Shown here piece after piece: positions 19,877 to 28,916 of a DNA stretch of 64,000 nt (position 1 is its first letter; each line of letters starts with the position of its first letter). The translations under genes were made by a program, and so were the position numbers. Source of the stretch: Bacteroidales bacterium (lineage in GTDB: Bacteria; Bacteroidota; Bacteroidia; Bacteroidales; P3). Below the pieces are notes generated by a model. That model was not told the DNA's origin. It searched no databases and worked only from the letters and a program-made list of their open reading frames with translations. The stretch lies in NCBI GenBank assembly GCA_017633985.1, contig JAGBOF010000008.1, positions 1 to 64,000 of the forward strand, read 5' to 3'.

Positions 19877-21418
19877 ATGTTAGTTAAGACTTTCGGCAGT
19901 GCAATTCAAGGAATAATAGCCACAACGGTAACGGTGGAAGTTGCCGTTGAGCAGGGAATAAATTTCTTTTTGGTAGGATTACCCGACAATGCGGTCAAAG
20001 AATCACACCAACGCATATCTTCGGCATTAAATGCATATGGATATAAAATACCAGGCAAGAAGATCGTAATCAATATGGCACCTGCCGATATAAAGAAAGA
20101 AGGCAGTGCATACGATTTAACATTGGCAGTCGGTATTCTCGCATCAAGCGAACAGATATCCAATCCCGACAGATTGAAAGAATATCTTATAATGGGTGAA
20201 TTGTCATTGGACGGATCGGTAAGACCTATCAAGGGAGCATTGCCTATTGCCATGCAGGCAAAACAAGAAGGTTTTAAAGGATTTATTCTTCCCAAAGCAA
20301 ATGCTAAAGAAGCTGCTATCGTACAAGGACTGGAAGTTTTGGGTGTTGATAATATCCTTGAGGTTATTAATTTCTTTAACGGTACGCAGGCAATAGAGAG
20401 GGAAATAGTTGATATAGAAAAGGAATTTGAGAAAGGATTGGAGAACTACGATTTGGATTTTGCTGATGTCAAAGGGCAGGAGAATATTAAGCGGGCTATG
20501 GAAGTGGCCGCAGCAGGATCGCATAACGTTCTTTTGATAGGTGCTCCGGGCAGCGGAAAGACAATGCTGGCTAAAAGATTGCCGGGTATTTTGCCTCCTT
20601 TGACATTGGAAGAAAGTTTGGAGACAACAAAGATTCATTCCGTTGCGGGAAAGATGGGCTTGCGTTCGTCTCTTATCAGCGTAAGACCGTTCCGTTCACC
20701 GCATCATACGATAAGTGACATTGCTTTGGTAGGCGGCGGAGCTTATCCGCAACCGGGCGAGATATCTTTGGCACATAACGGAGTTTTGTTTTTAGATGAA
20801 TTACCTGAATTCAAACGCAGTGTTTTGGAAGTTTTGCGTCAGCCGATGGAGGAGCGGGTTATTACTATTTCGCGAACCAAACAGACAACGGAATATCCTG
20901 CATCGTTTATGCTTGTTGCCGCTATGAATCCTTGCCCATGCGGATATTACAATCATCCGACTATTCCTTGTACCTGCGGAGCTGGTGCCGTAAACAGATA
21001 TATGAGTAAGATTTCGGGACCGCTTCTTGACAGAATTGATATTCAAATAGAAGTTGTTCCTGTTCCGTTTAAAGAACTTTCCGATCAAAGAACAGGTGAA
21101 AAAAGCGAAGTAATACGTCAAAGAGTTATTGCTGCACGTAAGATACAAAAGGAACGATTTAAAGATATAGACACTGTACATTGCAATGCTCAGATGACGC
21201 CTAAACTGATGAAAGAATTTTGTCAGATAAGCAATCAGTCAATGAATCTTATTAAAAGCGCAGTGTCCAAATTGGGACTGTCGGCACGTGCATACGACAG
21301 AATATTAAAAGTATCACGTACAATAGCCGATTTGGAAGGTACTGCCGATATAGAAACACGCCATATAGCCGAAGCCATCAATTACCGAAGCCTTGACAGG
21401 GAAACGTGGGGAAGATGA
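19877..21418 (+). CDS. comM: ComM/YifB-type AAA+ ATPase
   Basis: A 513-residue Mg-chelatase-like ATPase of the ComM (YifB) family. The N-terminal Lon-protease-like fold (residues 1-170, GSAIQGI and LVGLPDNAVKES) is followed by a AAA+ domain with Walker A GAPGSGKT (about 220), Walker B LFLDELPEF, a CPCGYY/CTCGAG cysteine pair loop and a C-terminal Mg_chelatase_C helical domain. In other bacteria ComM is a hexameric helicase that promotes branch migration during natural transformation. Whether this organism is transformable is unknown. Last gene of the operon; it converges with the lipoprotein gene ending at 21429. Confidence 0.93.
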   Translation: MLVKTFGSAIQGIIATTVTVEVAVEQGINFFLVGLPDNAVKESHQRISSALNAYGYKIPGKKIVINMAPADIKKEGSAYDLTLAVGILASSEQISNPDRLKEYLIMGELSLDGSVRPIKGALPIAMQAKQEGFKGFILPKANAKEAAIVQGLEVLGVDNILEVINFFNGTQAIEREIVDIEKEFEKGLENYDLDFADVKGQENIKRAMEVAAAGSHNVLLIGAPGSGKTMLAKRLPGILPPLTLEESLETTKIHSVAGKMGLRSSLISVRPFRSPHHTISDIALVGGGAYPQPGEISLAHNGVLFLDELPEFKRSVLEVLRQPMEERVITISRTKQTTEYPASFMLVAAMNPCPCGYYNHPTIPCTCGAGAVNRYMSKISGPLLDRIDIQIEVVPVPFKELSDQRTGEKSEVIRQRVIAARKIQKERFKDIDTVHCNAQMTPKLMKEFCQISNQSMNLIKSAVSKLGLSARAYDRILKVSRTIADLEGTADIETRHIAEAINYRSLDRETWGR

Positions 21419-21428
21419 TTAGCTGCTA

Positions 21429-21887
21429 CTAATTCCTAATATAAGGTTCAATCTCCAATATTTTTATTCCTATTTGGCAATCGACCCATTTAGTACGGCG
21501 GTAGTCATCATCACCGCCCGTAATGGAATCAACATGAAACCACCTTGTATATGTCACATTTACTAATTGATACCGTGACATATTGTAAATTAGTTTTAAT
21601 TTGTGATTGAGTTCAGGGTCTTGTTGATTACAGATTGGAGCACCTAAAAGTATATCAGCATGCATACCAGTCATTAAGCCTATTACATAGATATTACGGT
21701 ATCTTTTCAAGGTTGTAATCTCTGTTATAGTGTCATAAAACGAAACCTCTCCGCAGTACACACATACATAAGGATCATAATAATCAAAATCATTATTACA
21801 ACATGTATCAGTATCATCGTTGTCATGACAAGCGACAAAGACAAACGGCAATATCAGAAGCAATAAAACATTTCTTATTTGTGTCAT
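21429..21887 (-). CDS. CxxC lipoprotein, paralogue of the upstream gene
   Basis: This 152-residue lipoprotein (signal ending FVAC) is of unknown function. It shares the neighbour's plan: a CxxC motif early in the mature part (CVYCGEV), a central segment ending in ICNQQDPELNHKL and a C-terminal beta-rich region with an aromatic-His (RWFHVD). The neighbour at 21932-22414 has CIGCSVL, ICNQTDPSIRKQL and RDFHYA at matching places, so the two arose by duplication and then diverged strongly. It is the second gene of a two-gene transcript, 44 bp behind its paralogue, and ends 10 bp from the converging comM stop. Confidence 0.65.
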   Translation of the reverse strand: MTQIRNVLLLLILPFVFVACHDNDDTDTCCNNDFDYYDPYVCVYCGEVSFYDTITEITTLKRYRNIYVIGLMTGMHADILLGAPICNQQDPELNHKLKLIYNMSRYQLVNVTYTRWFHVDSITGGDDDYRRTKWVDCQIGIKILEIEPYIRN

Positions 21888-21931
21888 GGCTTTAAAAACA
21901 TTTTGTCGGTTCTACGATAAATTATTTATCA

Positions 21932-22414
21932 CTATTTTTGATTGACTGTATCAACTTTTTTTACTGTGTAAAGCTCAAAACCTGATACTTCAATGCTGTC
22001 ATTTTTGTATGGTAACGTCTTTTCTCCGCCGATGGCATAATGAAAATCCCGTGTAATGCCCGTTACTGTGACATCAACAGGTTCTCCATTATATACGTTA
22101 TCCAACTGTTTTCTTATAGAGGGGTCTGTTTGATTACAGATAAATAAAAAATGTGTTTCCCAGAAGCAATATCCCGGACTGTCATAATATCCGCCTTCGT
22201 ATAAGGCACAGTCTTTGCCTAATACGTAATATCCGCAGTATTTGGTCAGAGGTAAATTGAATACTGTATCTTTTATGTAACCGAAATCATCATCCAGCAC
22301 GCTGCAACCTATGCAAATCGTTGATTTTTCCGACGTGTTGTCATCGTTGCATGAGCATAAAAATAATCCGCATGCAGAAATTATAGATAATATTAATATA
22401 TGTATGTTTTTCAT
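21932..22414 (-). CDS. CxxC lipoprotein, paralogue of the downstream gene
   Basis: This 160-residue lipoprotein has its lipobox at LCSC and an acidic NDDNTSE linker. The mature part opens with CIGC, followed by a segment with further cysteines (KYCGYYVLGKDCALYEG) that the paralogue lacks, then the shared ICNQTDP segment and a final strand-rich region. The conserved CxxC could bind a metal or form a disulfide; no family is recognised. It is the promoter-proximal gene of the pair, with a -7 element 24 bp upstream. Confidence 0.65.
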   Translation of the reverse strand: MKNIHILILSIISACGLFLCSCNDDNTSEKSTICIGCSVLDDDFGYIKDTVFNLPLTKYCGYYVLGKDCALYEGGYYDSPGYCFWETHFLFICNQTDPSIRKQLDNVYNGEPVDVTVTGITRDFHYAIGGEKTLPYKNDSIEVSGFELYTVKKVDTVNQK

Positions 22415-22437
22415 ATTTATGATTTTTATATGTCATG

Positions 22438-22445
22438 CAAAATTA
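22438..22445 (-). promoter_or_regulatory. -7 element (TAATTTTG) of the lipoprotein pair
   Basis: A perfect TAnnTTTG match on the minus strand, 24 bp upstream of the start at 22414. Confidence 0.55.
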
Positions 22446-22531
22446 TATAATTTATTTGTTTTTACCAAGAGTTTTTATATAAAATTACCCCTTTGTTTTG
22501 ATGTGTTTTTAATCCGTTGTAACAAATGATT

Positions 22532-22658
22532 AAAATAAGACGCCGTCTAAAAAAAATAATCTGCGAGAAGAAAAAATTATCTTCGCAGATTATTTTATTA
22601 ATCACGCAGATTAATTTTTTCTTATCGCTGATTAATTTCGCAGGACGACGTCTTATTT
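22532..22658. repeat. Phased palindrome array, 6 boxes at 21 bp (inverted copy 2)
   Basis: Centres are at 22543, 22564, 22585, 22606, 22627 and 22648, exactly 21 bp apart. Ends form the inverted repeat AAATAAGACG/CGTCTTATTT. It is the reverse-complement copy of 10401-10527 at about 90% identity. It lies 18 bp after the ABC-F stop and about 90 bp before the lipoprotein -7 element. Confidence 0.88.
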
Positions 22659-22676
22659 CATGAACATATAAGTTTC

Positions 22677-24584
22677 TTATTCCAAACCGTCACTCAAAGC
22701 CTCCCATTCTGTCATAAGAGTATCGACTAACTCCTTTTTAGTTTGATATTGTACGAAAAAGTCGTTATCCTGTGCAGAATCAAGTTGTGATTCCATCTGC
22801 ACAATCTCGTTTTCAGTCTTTTCTATTTGGTCTTCTATAGCCTTCAAACGGTTTCTTTTCTTTCGAAGTTCCTTTTCCTTCTCTTTATTGGAAAGAAAAT
22901 CCAGTTTGTTTTGCGAAACAGCCTTTTCCTCTTTCTTTTCCGTCTTTTGCCTTAAATTAAGTTCATCAAGATTTTGCAATTTCTTCTTCTCCAAAAACTC
23001 AAATATATCTTCGTGGTGTTCTTTTATATTATGGTCTTTGAATTCATACAGTTCAGTCGTCAAACCCTCCAAAAAATCCCTGTCATGCGAAACAAGAATA
23101 AACGCACCGTCGTATTTGATAAGCGCATTCTTCAATATATCCTTGCTAACCAAGTCAAGATGGTTGGTAGGTTCGTCCAAAACCAAAAGATTTACCGAAC
23201 TTAACAGAAGTTTTGCCAATGCCAGTCTTGTCTTTTCGCCTCCCGAAAGCACCTTAACCTTTTTGTCTATTGCCTCATCGTCAAAAAGGAAACTGCCCAA
23301 TATACTGCGTATTTTCAGTCGCGCATCCCCCGTCGCAATATCATCAATAGTTTCAAATACAGTCTTATCTCCGTCCAATAATGTTGCTTGATTCTGTGCG
23401 AAATAACCTATTTTGACGCCGTAACCTATATTGCATACGCCCGAATAATCGTCTATCTCCCCTACTATGATTTTTGACAACGTTGATTTACCCTCTCCGT
23501 TCCTTCCTATAAATGCTGCTTTTTGTCCTCTCTCCAAAATAAGATTGACATTATTGAGAACATTTTTTTCTCCGTAGGATTTGCTTAAATTCTTTATCTC
23601 CACAACAATTTTTCCCGAATGCGGGGCTGGCGGAAACAAGAAATGGATGGAAGAAGAATCCACCTCGTCCACCTCAATGCGGTCCATCTTGTCCAACATC
23701 TTTATCTTGCTTTGGACTTGTTTGGCCTTGGTGGCTTTGTAACGGAAACGTTCAATAAATTTCTCCACTTCGGCAATCTGTCTTTGCTGATTAACCATCT
23801 GGGATTGCTGCGATTGGATACGCTGTTGATGAAGAATCTGATAATCGGAGTAATTGGTTTTGTAATCGTATATCTTTCCTGCAGTGATTTCCACAGTGCG
23901 TTTGGTTATATTGTCCAAAAAACATCTGTCATGGGAAACCAACACCACTGCACCGTAATATTGTTGCAAAAAACCCTCAAGCCATGTTATTGATTCTATA
24001 TCCAAATGGTTGGTTGGCTCGTCCAAAAGAATAAGATTAGGCTTTTGCAAAAGTATTTTTGCCAGTTCCACCCTCATTTGCCAACCCGAAGAAAATTCCG
24101 TCATATTTCTGGAAAAATCTTCATGCAAAAAACCCAAACCGAGTAATATCTTTTGGGCTTGAGGCTCGGCATTATTCACGTCAATTATGTTAAGTTTACC
24201 GTTAATCTCCTCTTGTCTCAATAATAACCGCTCATAATCTTTACTGTTGTAGTCTTCCCGGGAAAGTAATTCCTTATTGATTTCCTCCAACTCAGTTTGC
24301 AGTGTTTTTATATGACTGAAAGCCTTCATAGCTTCCTGCAAAACAGTGGTAGTAGACGAAGGTATCATCTCTTGCGGCAGATAGCCCACCGTCTGTGACT
24401 TGCTTTTGACGATAGTTCCCGAATCCGCTGCTTGCAATCCGCACAATATTTTCAAAAGAGTGGATTTGCCTGCGCCGTTTTTGCCCACCAATCCTATACG
24501 GTCTTTGTCTCCGATTGTGAAACTCACATTGTCAAAAAGGCTTTCACCGTTAAAATGTACGGAAAGATTATTTATAGTTATCAT
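22677..24584 (-). CDS. ABC-F family ATPase (ribosome-associated)
   Basis: A 635-residue ABC-F protein with two ATP-binding cassettes and no membrane segments. Domain 1 has Walker A GKNGAGKS (34-41) and a degenerate signature FSSGWQMRVELAK. An interdomain linker rich in Gln, Arg and Lys follows (about 245-320). Domain 2 has Walker A GRNGEGKS and a canonical LSGGEKTRLALAK. Both Walker B motifs read LLDEPTNHLD or VLDEPTNHLD. A C-terminal coiled coil (about 540-630, Glu/Lys rich) is like that of Uup. ABC-F proteins act on the ribosome (EttA, Uup) or in antibiotic protection. Domain lengths favour a housekeeping Uup-like role, but this is inferred. Confidence 0.9.
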   Translation of the reverse strand: MITINNLSVHFNGESLFDNVSFTIGDKDRIGLVGKNGAGKSTLLKILCGLQAADSGTIVKSKSQTVGYLPQEMIPSSTTTVLQEAMKAFSHIKTLQTELEEINKELLSREDYNSKDYERLLLRQEEINGKLNIIDVNNAEPQAQKILLGLGFLHEDFSRNMTEFSSGWQMRVELAKILLQKPNLILLDEPTNHLDIESITWLEGFLQQYYGAVVLVSHDRCFLDNITKRTVEITAGKIYDYKTNYSDYQILHQQRIQSQQSQMVNQQRQIAEVEKFIERFRYKATKAKQVQSKIKMLDKMDRIEVDEVDSSSIHFLFPPAPHSGKIVVEIKNLSKSYGEKNVLNNVNLILERGQKAAFIGRNGEGKSTLSKIIVGEIDDYSGVCNIGYGVKIGYFAQNQATLLDGDKTVFETIDDIATGDARLKIRSILGSFLFDDEAIDKKVKVLSGGEKTRLALAKLLLSSVNLLVLDEPTNHLDLVSKDILKNALIKYDGAFILVSHDRDFLEGLTTELYEFKDHNIKEHHEDIFEFLEKKKLQNLDELNLRQKTEKKEEKAVSQNKLDFLSNKEKEKELRKKRNRLKAIEDQIEKTENEIVQMESQLDSAQDNDFFVQYQTKKELVDTLMTEWEALSDGLE

Positions 24585-24624
24585 ATTGATTATTCAAAAT
24601 AAGGTTTATTGCTTACAAAAAATT

Positions 24625-24700
24625 AATTCAGCATTTGGGCGGATTAATACCGCAGAATAATTTATTAAAACGGCGTTTTAGTAAAAGGATATGCTGTAAA
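24625..24700. repeat. Phased palindrome array, about 4 boxes at 21 bp
   Basis: Centres fall at 24631, 24652, 24673 and 24694. The box at 24673 is a perfect AAAACGGCGTTTT; the others are weaker. It lies between the TonB terminator and the ABC-F start. Confidence 0.6.
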
Positions 24701-24720
24701 AGATAATTAAATTTACAAAT

Positions 24721-24759
24721 AAGCGAGGCGGAATGCTTTTATATCATGCCGTCTCGCTT
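24721..24759 (-). terminator. Terminator after the TonB gene
   Basis: AAGCGAGGCGG pairs with CCGTCTCGCTT (one wobble), and inner bases also pair. On the minus strand the hairpin is followed by a T-rich run. It lies 35 bp after the TonB stop. Confidence 0.65.
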
Positions 24760-24793
24760 TATAAGATTTTATTTGGGTTTTACTGTCCGTCTG

Positions 24794-25483
24794 TTATTGT
24801 AATGTAAAGTTTACAGGCAGATTGAATTGTTGGCGGACGGTTTTTCCTCTTTGTTTTGCAGGAGTCCATTTCGGCATTGACTTAACAACGCGTATTGCTT
24901 CTTCACCGCAACCAGAGCCTATGTCTCTTAATACTTTTATATCGGTAATAGAACCGTCTTTTTCAACAACGAATGTCAAGAAAACTTTACCTTGGGTTCC
25001 CGTTTCTCTTGCCTGCTGCGGATATTTTATGTTTTGAGCCAAATATTTATTCAACTCCTGTAATCCTCCTGGGAACATAGCCGTTTGTTCTACCACCTGG
25101 AATATCTCACGTTCCTCATCATCTTCCACAACCTCTTGCTTAATTTCAACAGTATTGACATTCAAACTTCCGTCTGTGATATTGTCAAAATTTTCAAGTT
25201 TAAACTCGTCTTTAATCTCTACATCGTTCTCTACGATTTCGAATTCGGTTTGTGATAATTCCACTTCCTGTTTCGGTGGTTCAGGTTCGTCCTGTTGTGT
25301 TTGAATAACCATTTCCTCTACTTCCATAGATGCTTCGGTCATTGCAATGGATGATTCCTGTTTATCATAACTCTTCATTTCAAAAGCAAACAATACTATC
25401 GCTAATGCTACGATAAGTCCGAGTTCTAAAAATAACCCTTTCTTGTTTTCAAGATTCGCTTTCTCCGATTTTTTTGCTTCCAT
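24794..25483 (-). CDS. TonB family energy transducer
   Basis: A 229-residue TonB protein. A single membrane anchor sits near residues 17-35 (GLFLELGLIVALAIVLFAF), followed by an acidic and proline-containing periplasmic linker (EPEPPKQEVE and long Glu-rich stretches), and a TonB C-terminal domain at about 135-229 (FPGGLQELNKYLAQNIKYPQQA, GKVFLTFVVEKDGSI, WTPAKQRGK). It would couple the ExbBD proton channel to outer-membrane TonB-dependent receptors. No exbB/exbD lies beside it and no receptor is in the window, so its partner is unknown. It is monocistronic. Confidence 0.92.
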   Translation of the reverse strand: MEAKKSEKANLENKKGLFLELGLIVALAIVLFAFEMKSYDKQESSIAMTEASMEVEEMVIQTQQDEPEPPKQEVELSQTEFEIVENDVEIKDEFKLENFDNITDGSLNVNTVEIKQEVVEDDEEREIFQVVEQTAMFPGGLQELNKYLAQNIKYPQQARETGTQGKVFLTFVVEKDGSITDIKVLRDIGSGCGEEAIRVVKSMPKWTPAKQRGKTVRQQFNLPVNFTLQ

Positions 25484-25646
25484 TGTTTTATCTTGTTTTT
25501 ACGTTAATAATCTATACAACATTTCGGACTGCTAAATTACTTCATTTCTGCAATATGACAAAATTTTTTCACATCTTTTTGTACTGATTCTTTCAGAAGT
25601 CTTTATTTTTTAACGAAATAAGTTTTTAATTATTGCATGCACCGAA

Positions 25647-27326
25647 TCAATAATTAAAACTGCTTCCGCCCAAAAATTCTCTCATAATCGAAGTCGGCGG
25701 TATAAAATCAGATGAAATTGAAACAAAATTATTTAAAAATCTTAACAGTCTCTGCGCATCGGCATAAGCCAATGAACTTTGCGGAACTTTCATCAAAAGA
25801 GGTTCGCAGTAATTTTTCAAAAGTCCTATTTCATATAATAAAGACGAATTAAACATACTGTCCGCATTCTCTTGGTAAGGAAATATATGTTTCTCCTCTC
25901 CCGACCGTACACTTGCCCAACGCAACAGAGTATCTTCGGCTGAAGCTCCTCTGTAATTATTATCCCTTACAATTCTTCTTATCAAACGGTTGTCGGAAGT
26001 AGATATCAGATTATATTTATCCAAAGCAACCTGCGTAAGTGCGGAAACAAATACAAAATACTTATTTTCACGTTTTATATCTTCGGAAACCTTCGGATTA
26101 AGTGCATGAATACCTTCAACTATCAGAATGGAATTATCCCTTAATTGTATTTTATTACCACTCGGATATTTTTCACCTTTTACAAAATCAAATTTAGGTA
26201 ATTCTATCTCCTTCCCTTTTAACAGTTCCTGCATTTGATAATTGAAAAACTCCAAATCAACAGCTTCCAAACATTCAAAATCAAATTCTCCGTTAGCATC
26301 TATAGGTGTATGATCCCTGTCATTAAAATAGTCATCCATACTTATCTGTACGGGATGTATTCCGCCTACTGCCAATTGCGTTGCCAAACGACGGCATGAG
26401 GTTGTCTTTCCCGAAGATGACGGTCCTGCCAGAAATACTAATTTCACATCATCTTTCTTCTTTATAATATTATCGGCAATTTCCGCATATTTTTTTTCAT
26501 GCAACGCTTCCGATACCTGAATTATCTGATTGGTAAAACCGTTTCTTACACCGTAATTAAGAGCTGATACATAAGGTACCTGCAAAATCTCTATCCAACG
26601 TTTATGCTCCTGAAATATACTGAACAGTTTATCCTGCTTTGTTATCACTCCCGGTATTTTGTAATCTTTATCATTATCAGGCATAAATAACATCATACCT
26701 TTGCCGTAAGGAACCAAATCAAAAATTCTCAGATATCCCGTTGACAATACCAAATGGAAGAAAAATGCATTTATTGTTCCGTCTAAAATATCCACATTCG
26801 TATAAAGCCAACCGCTGTTTCGTATCAATGATGCCTTTTCCTTCATACCGACTTTCTCAAACAAGACAGCCGCTTCTTCGGTTTGAATTATCTTTCTTTC
26901 AAAAGGCAAATCCTTTTCCACCAATACCTCCATTTGCTTTTTGATTTTCTTTGCGGCAACGGCAATATCATCTTTGCTGTTCAATAATTCGGTATAATAG
27001 CCGTCATTCATTGAATGCATAATCTGCAAATCCGCTTCTGGATAAATGTCTTTGACGGCTTTATAACAAAGAAACATCAAACTTAATGCATACATTCTTT
27101 TGCCGCTTGCATTGAAAATATCCAGGAAGTTTACCGTTCTGGGAGAATATATCTTATAATCCAAACGTTCCGTTTTATTATTTACCGTAGCTCCCAATAT
27201 ATCCTCCGGATTTTCAATACCTGCGTATGCAATCACATCTTTCAATGACGTTCCCGGAGGCACCAAAAACTTACTTTGCGTATTGGTGCAAAAAACCTCT
27301 ATCATCTCTTTTATTGGAGTATTCAT
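25647..27326 (-). CDS. Nucleoside kinase with TGS-like N-terminus
   Basis: A 559-residue fusion protein common in Bacteroidota. The N-terminus (residues 10-70, VPPGTSLKDVIAYAGI) is TGS/ubiquitin-like, followed by a threonyl-tRNA-synthetase-like region, and the C-terminal half is a uridine-kinase-type P-loop domain with Walker A GPSSSGKT (301-308), DDYFNDRDHTP and VEGIHALNP. It is annotated as a nucleoside or uridine kinase; phosphorylation of uridine/cytidine is the likely activity. The role of the N-terminal part is unknown. It has its own promoter and follows the cysS gene. Confidence 0.85.
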   Translation of the reverse strand: MNTPIKEMIEVFCTNTQSKFLVPPGTSLKDVIAYAGIENPEDILGATVNNKTERLDYKIYSPRTVNFLDIFNASGKRMYALSLMFLCYKAVKDIYPEADLQIMHSMNDGYYTELLNSKDDIAVAAKKIKKQMEVLVEKDLPFERKIIQTEEAAVLFEKVGMKEKASLIRNSGWLYTNVDILDGTINAFFFHLVLSTGYLRIFDLVPYGKGMMLFMPDNDKDYKIPGVITKQDKLFSIFQEHKRWIEILQVPYVSALNYGVRNGFTNQIIQVSEALHEKKYAEIADNIIKKKDDVKLVFLAGPSSSGKTTSCRRLATQLAVGGIHPVQISMDDYFNDRDHTPIDANGEFDFECLEAVDLEFFNYQMQELLKGKEIELPKFDFVKGEKYPSGNKIQLRDNSILIVEGIHALNPKVSEDIKRENKYFVFVSALTQVALDKYNLISTSDNRLIRRIVRDNNYRGASAEDTLLRWASVRSGEEKHIFPYQENADSMFNSSLLYEIGLLKNYCEPLLMKVPQSSLAYADAQRLLRFLNNFVSISSDFIPPTSIMREFLGGSSFNY

Positions 27327-27387
27327 ATTACAGTTGTATTTGCCCGATTGGTTTTAAAATTCTGTTATAACTTCTACTTTTTGTTTA

Positions 27388-27395
27388 CAAAAATA
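27388..27395 (-). promoter_or_regulatory. -7 element (TATTTTTG) of the nucleoside kinase gene
   Basis: A TAnnTTTG match in the gap between cysS and the kinase gene, 62 bp upstream of the start. Confidence 0.45.
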
Positions 27396-27404
27396 CAAAA
27401 AGTT

Positions 27405-28880
27405 TTAAATCAAACGCCACGAAGCACCCTCTTTGCTGTCTTTAATTTCTATTCCAAGAGGTTTCAAGGCGTCACGTATTTTATCGGATGTCGCATAATC
27501 TTTATTACTTCTTGCCTGCGAACGCATATCCATAATAAGATTCATCAATCCGTCAATAACGGCAGTATCATTCCCGCCTTTTTCTTCCTTAAGTCCCAAT
27601 ATGCCGTCAAGAATCGCATTAAGATTCTTTTCCAAATACTCTTTATCCTCTTTGGTTATGGATTCCTTACCGTCACTTACGGAATTGATGTGTTTGCAAG
27701 CCTCAAACAAATGAGCAATCATCACAGGAGTATTGAAATCATCGCAAACGGCAGCCAAAGCATCTTCTATAATTTCATGAACATCGAAACTGCTTTTATC
27801 ACTTTCCTTAAGCGCAGGCAGTTTTGCCTTTGCCTCCATTAAACGTGCCAATCCCTTCTCGGCGGCAATCAATGCATCGTTGGAAAAATCCAAAGTACTG
27901 CGGTAATGAGCCATAAGCATAAAGAAACGTATGGTCATTGGATTATACGCCTGCTTCAAAAGAGGATGATTACCAGAAAACATCTCGGTAAGTGTGATAA
28001 AGTTGTTGTAAGACTTACCCATCTTTTTACCCTCAATGGTAATCATATTGTTGTGAAGCCAATATTTGGCAGGCATATCGCCGTATGCTCCCACCGATTG
28101 CGCTATCTCACAATCGTGATGCGGGAATACCAAATCCATTCCTCCGCCGTGGATGTCAAATTCAGCACCTAAATACTTTCTTCCCATTGCCGTACATTCC
28201 AAATGCCAACCGGGGAATCCCAAAGACCAAGGTGAAGGCCATTTCATTATATGTTCTTTCGGTGCTTTCTTCCACAAAGCAAAGTCAAACGGATTTCTTT
28301 TCTCCTGTTGTCCGCTCAACTCTCTTGAATTCTCCATCGTGTCTTCCAATGTTCTATGGGAAAGTATACCGTACGGCTTTACCTCTTTATTATATTTCTC
28401 TACGTCAAAATACACACTGCCCTGACTTTCGTATGCAAGTCCTTTGTCCATCAAAATCTTTACGACATCTATCTGCTCCATAATATGACCCGATGCAATA
28501 GGCATAATATTCGGACGTAAACAATTGAGAGCATCAACCGCACGCAGATACATCATTTCATAATATTGTGCGACTTCCTGCGGCTCCTTATTCTCCGCCT
28601 GTGCTTTCTTCTCCACCTTGTCATCTCCGTCGTCAGCATCGGCAACCAAATGTCCCACGTCAGTAAAATTCCTTACGTAACGCACATTATATCCAAGAAA
28701 TTTCAGAACTCTGTAAACGATATCAAACGTTATTGCACTGCGGGCATGACCCAAATGAGCCTCACCGTAAACAGTCGGCCCGCAGACATACATTCCAACC
28801 CTGTCTTCACGGACAGGAACAAAAAGTTCTTTATTTCCCTTAAGCGTATTATAAACGTATAATTCTCTTTTATCAGTCAT
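27405..28880 (-). CDS. cysS: Cysteinyl-tRNA synthetase
   Basis: A 491-residue class I aminoacyl-tRNA synthetase that charges tRNA-Cys. The HIGH motif is HLGH (residues 42-45), preceded by the zinc-site Cys in YVCGPTVY. Other zinc ligands lie in GWHLECTAMG and FPHHDCE, and the KMSKS equivalent is KKMGKSYNN. The C-terminal DALR-like helical domain is complete. Length is normal. It is the last gene of an rbfA-permease-cysS cluster, 36 bp after the permease gene. Confidence 0.95.
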   Translation of the reverse strand: MTDKRELYVYNTLKGNKELFVPVREDRVGMYVCGPTVYGEAHLGHARSAITFDIVYRVLKFLGYNVRYVRNFTDVGHLVADADDGDDKVEKKAQAENKEPQEVAQYYEMMYLRAVDALNCLRPNIMPIASGHIMEQIDVVKILMDKGLAYESQGSVYFDVEKYNKEVKPYGILSHRTLEDTMENSRELSGQQEKRNPFDFALWKKAPKEHIMKWPSPWSLGFPGWHLECTAMGRKYLGAEFDIHGGGMDLVFPHHDCEIAQSVGAYGDMPAKYWLHNNMITIEGKKMGKSYNNFITLTEMFSGNHPLLKQAYNPMTIRFFMLMAHYRSTLDFSNDALIAAEKGLARLMEAKAKLPALKESDKSSFDVHEIIEDALAAVCDDFNTPVMIAHLFEACKHINSVSDGKESITKEDKEYLEKNLNAILDGILGLKEEKGGNDTAVIDGLMNLIMDMRSQARSNKDYATSDKIRDALKPLGIEIKDSKEGASWRLI

Positions 28881-28916
28881 AATATTTATTGCTTTTAATT
28901 ATCAAATCCTATGTTG

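Noticed and set aside
21419-21428. Terminator between comM and the converging lipoprotein gene
   Set aside because: Only 10 bp separate the two stop codons and no hairpin is visible.
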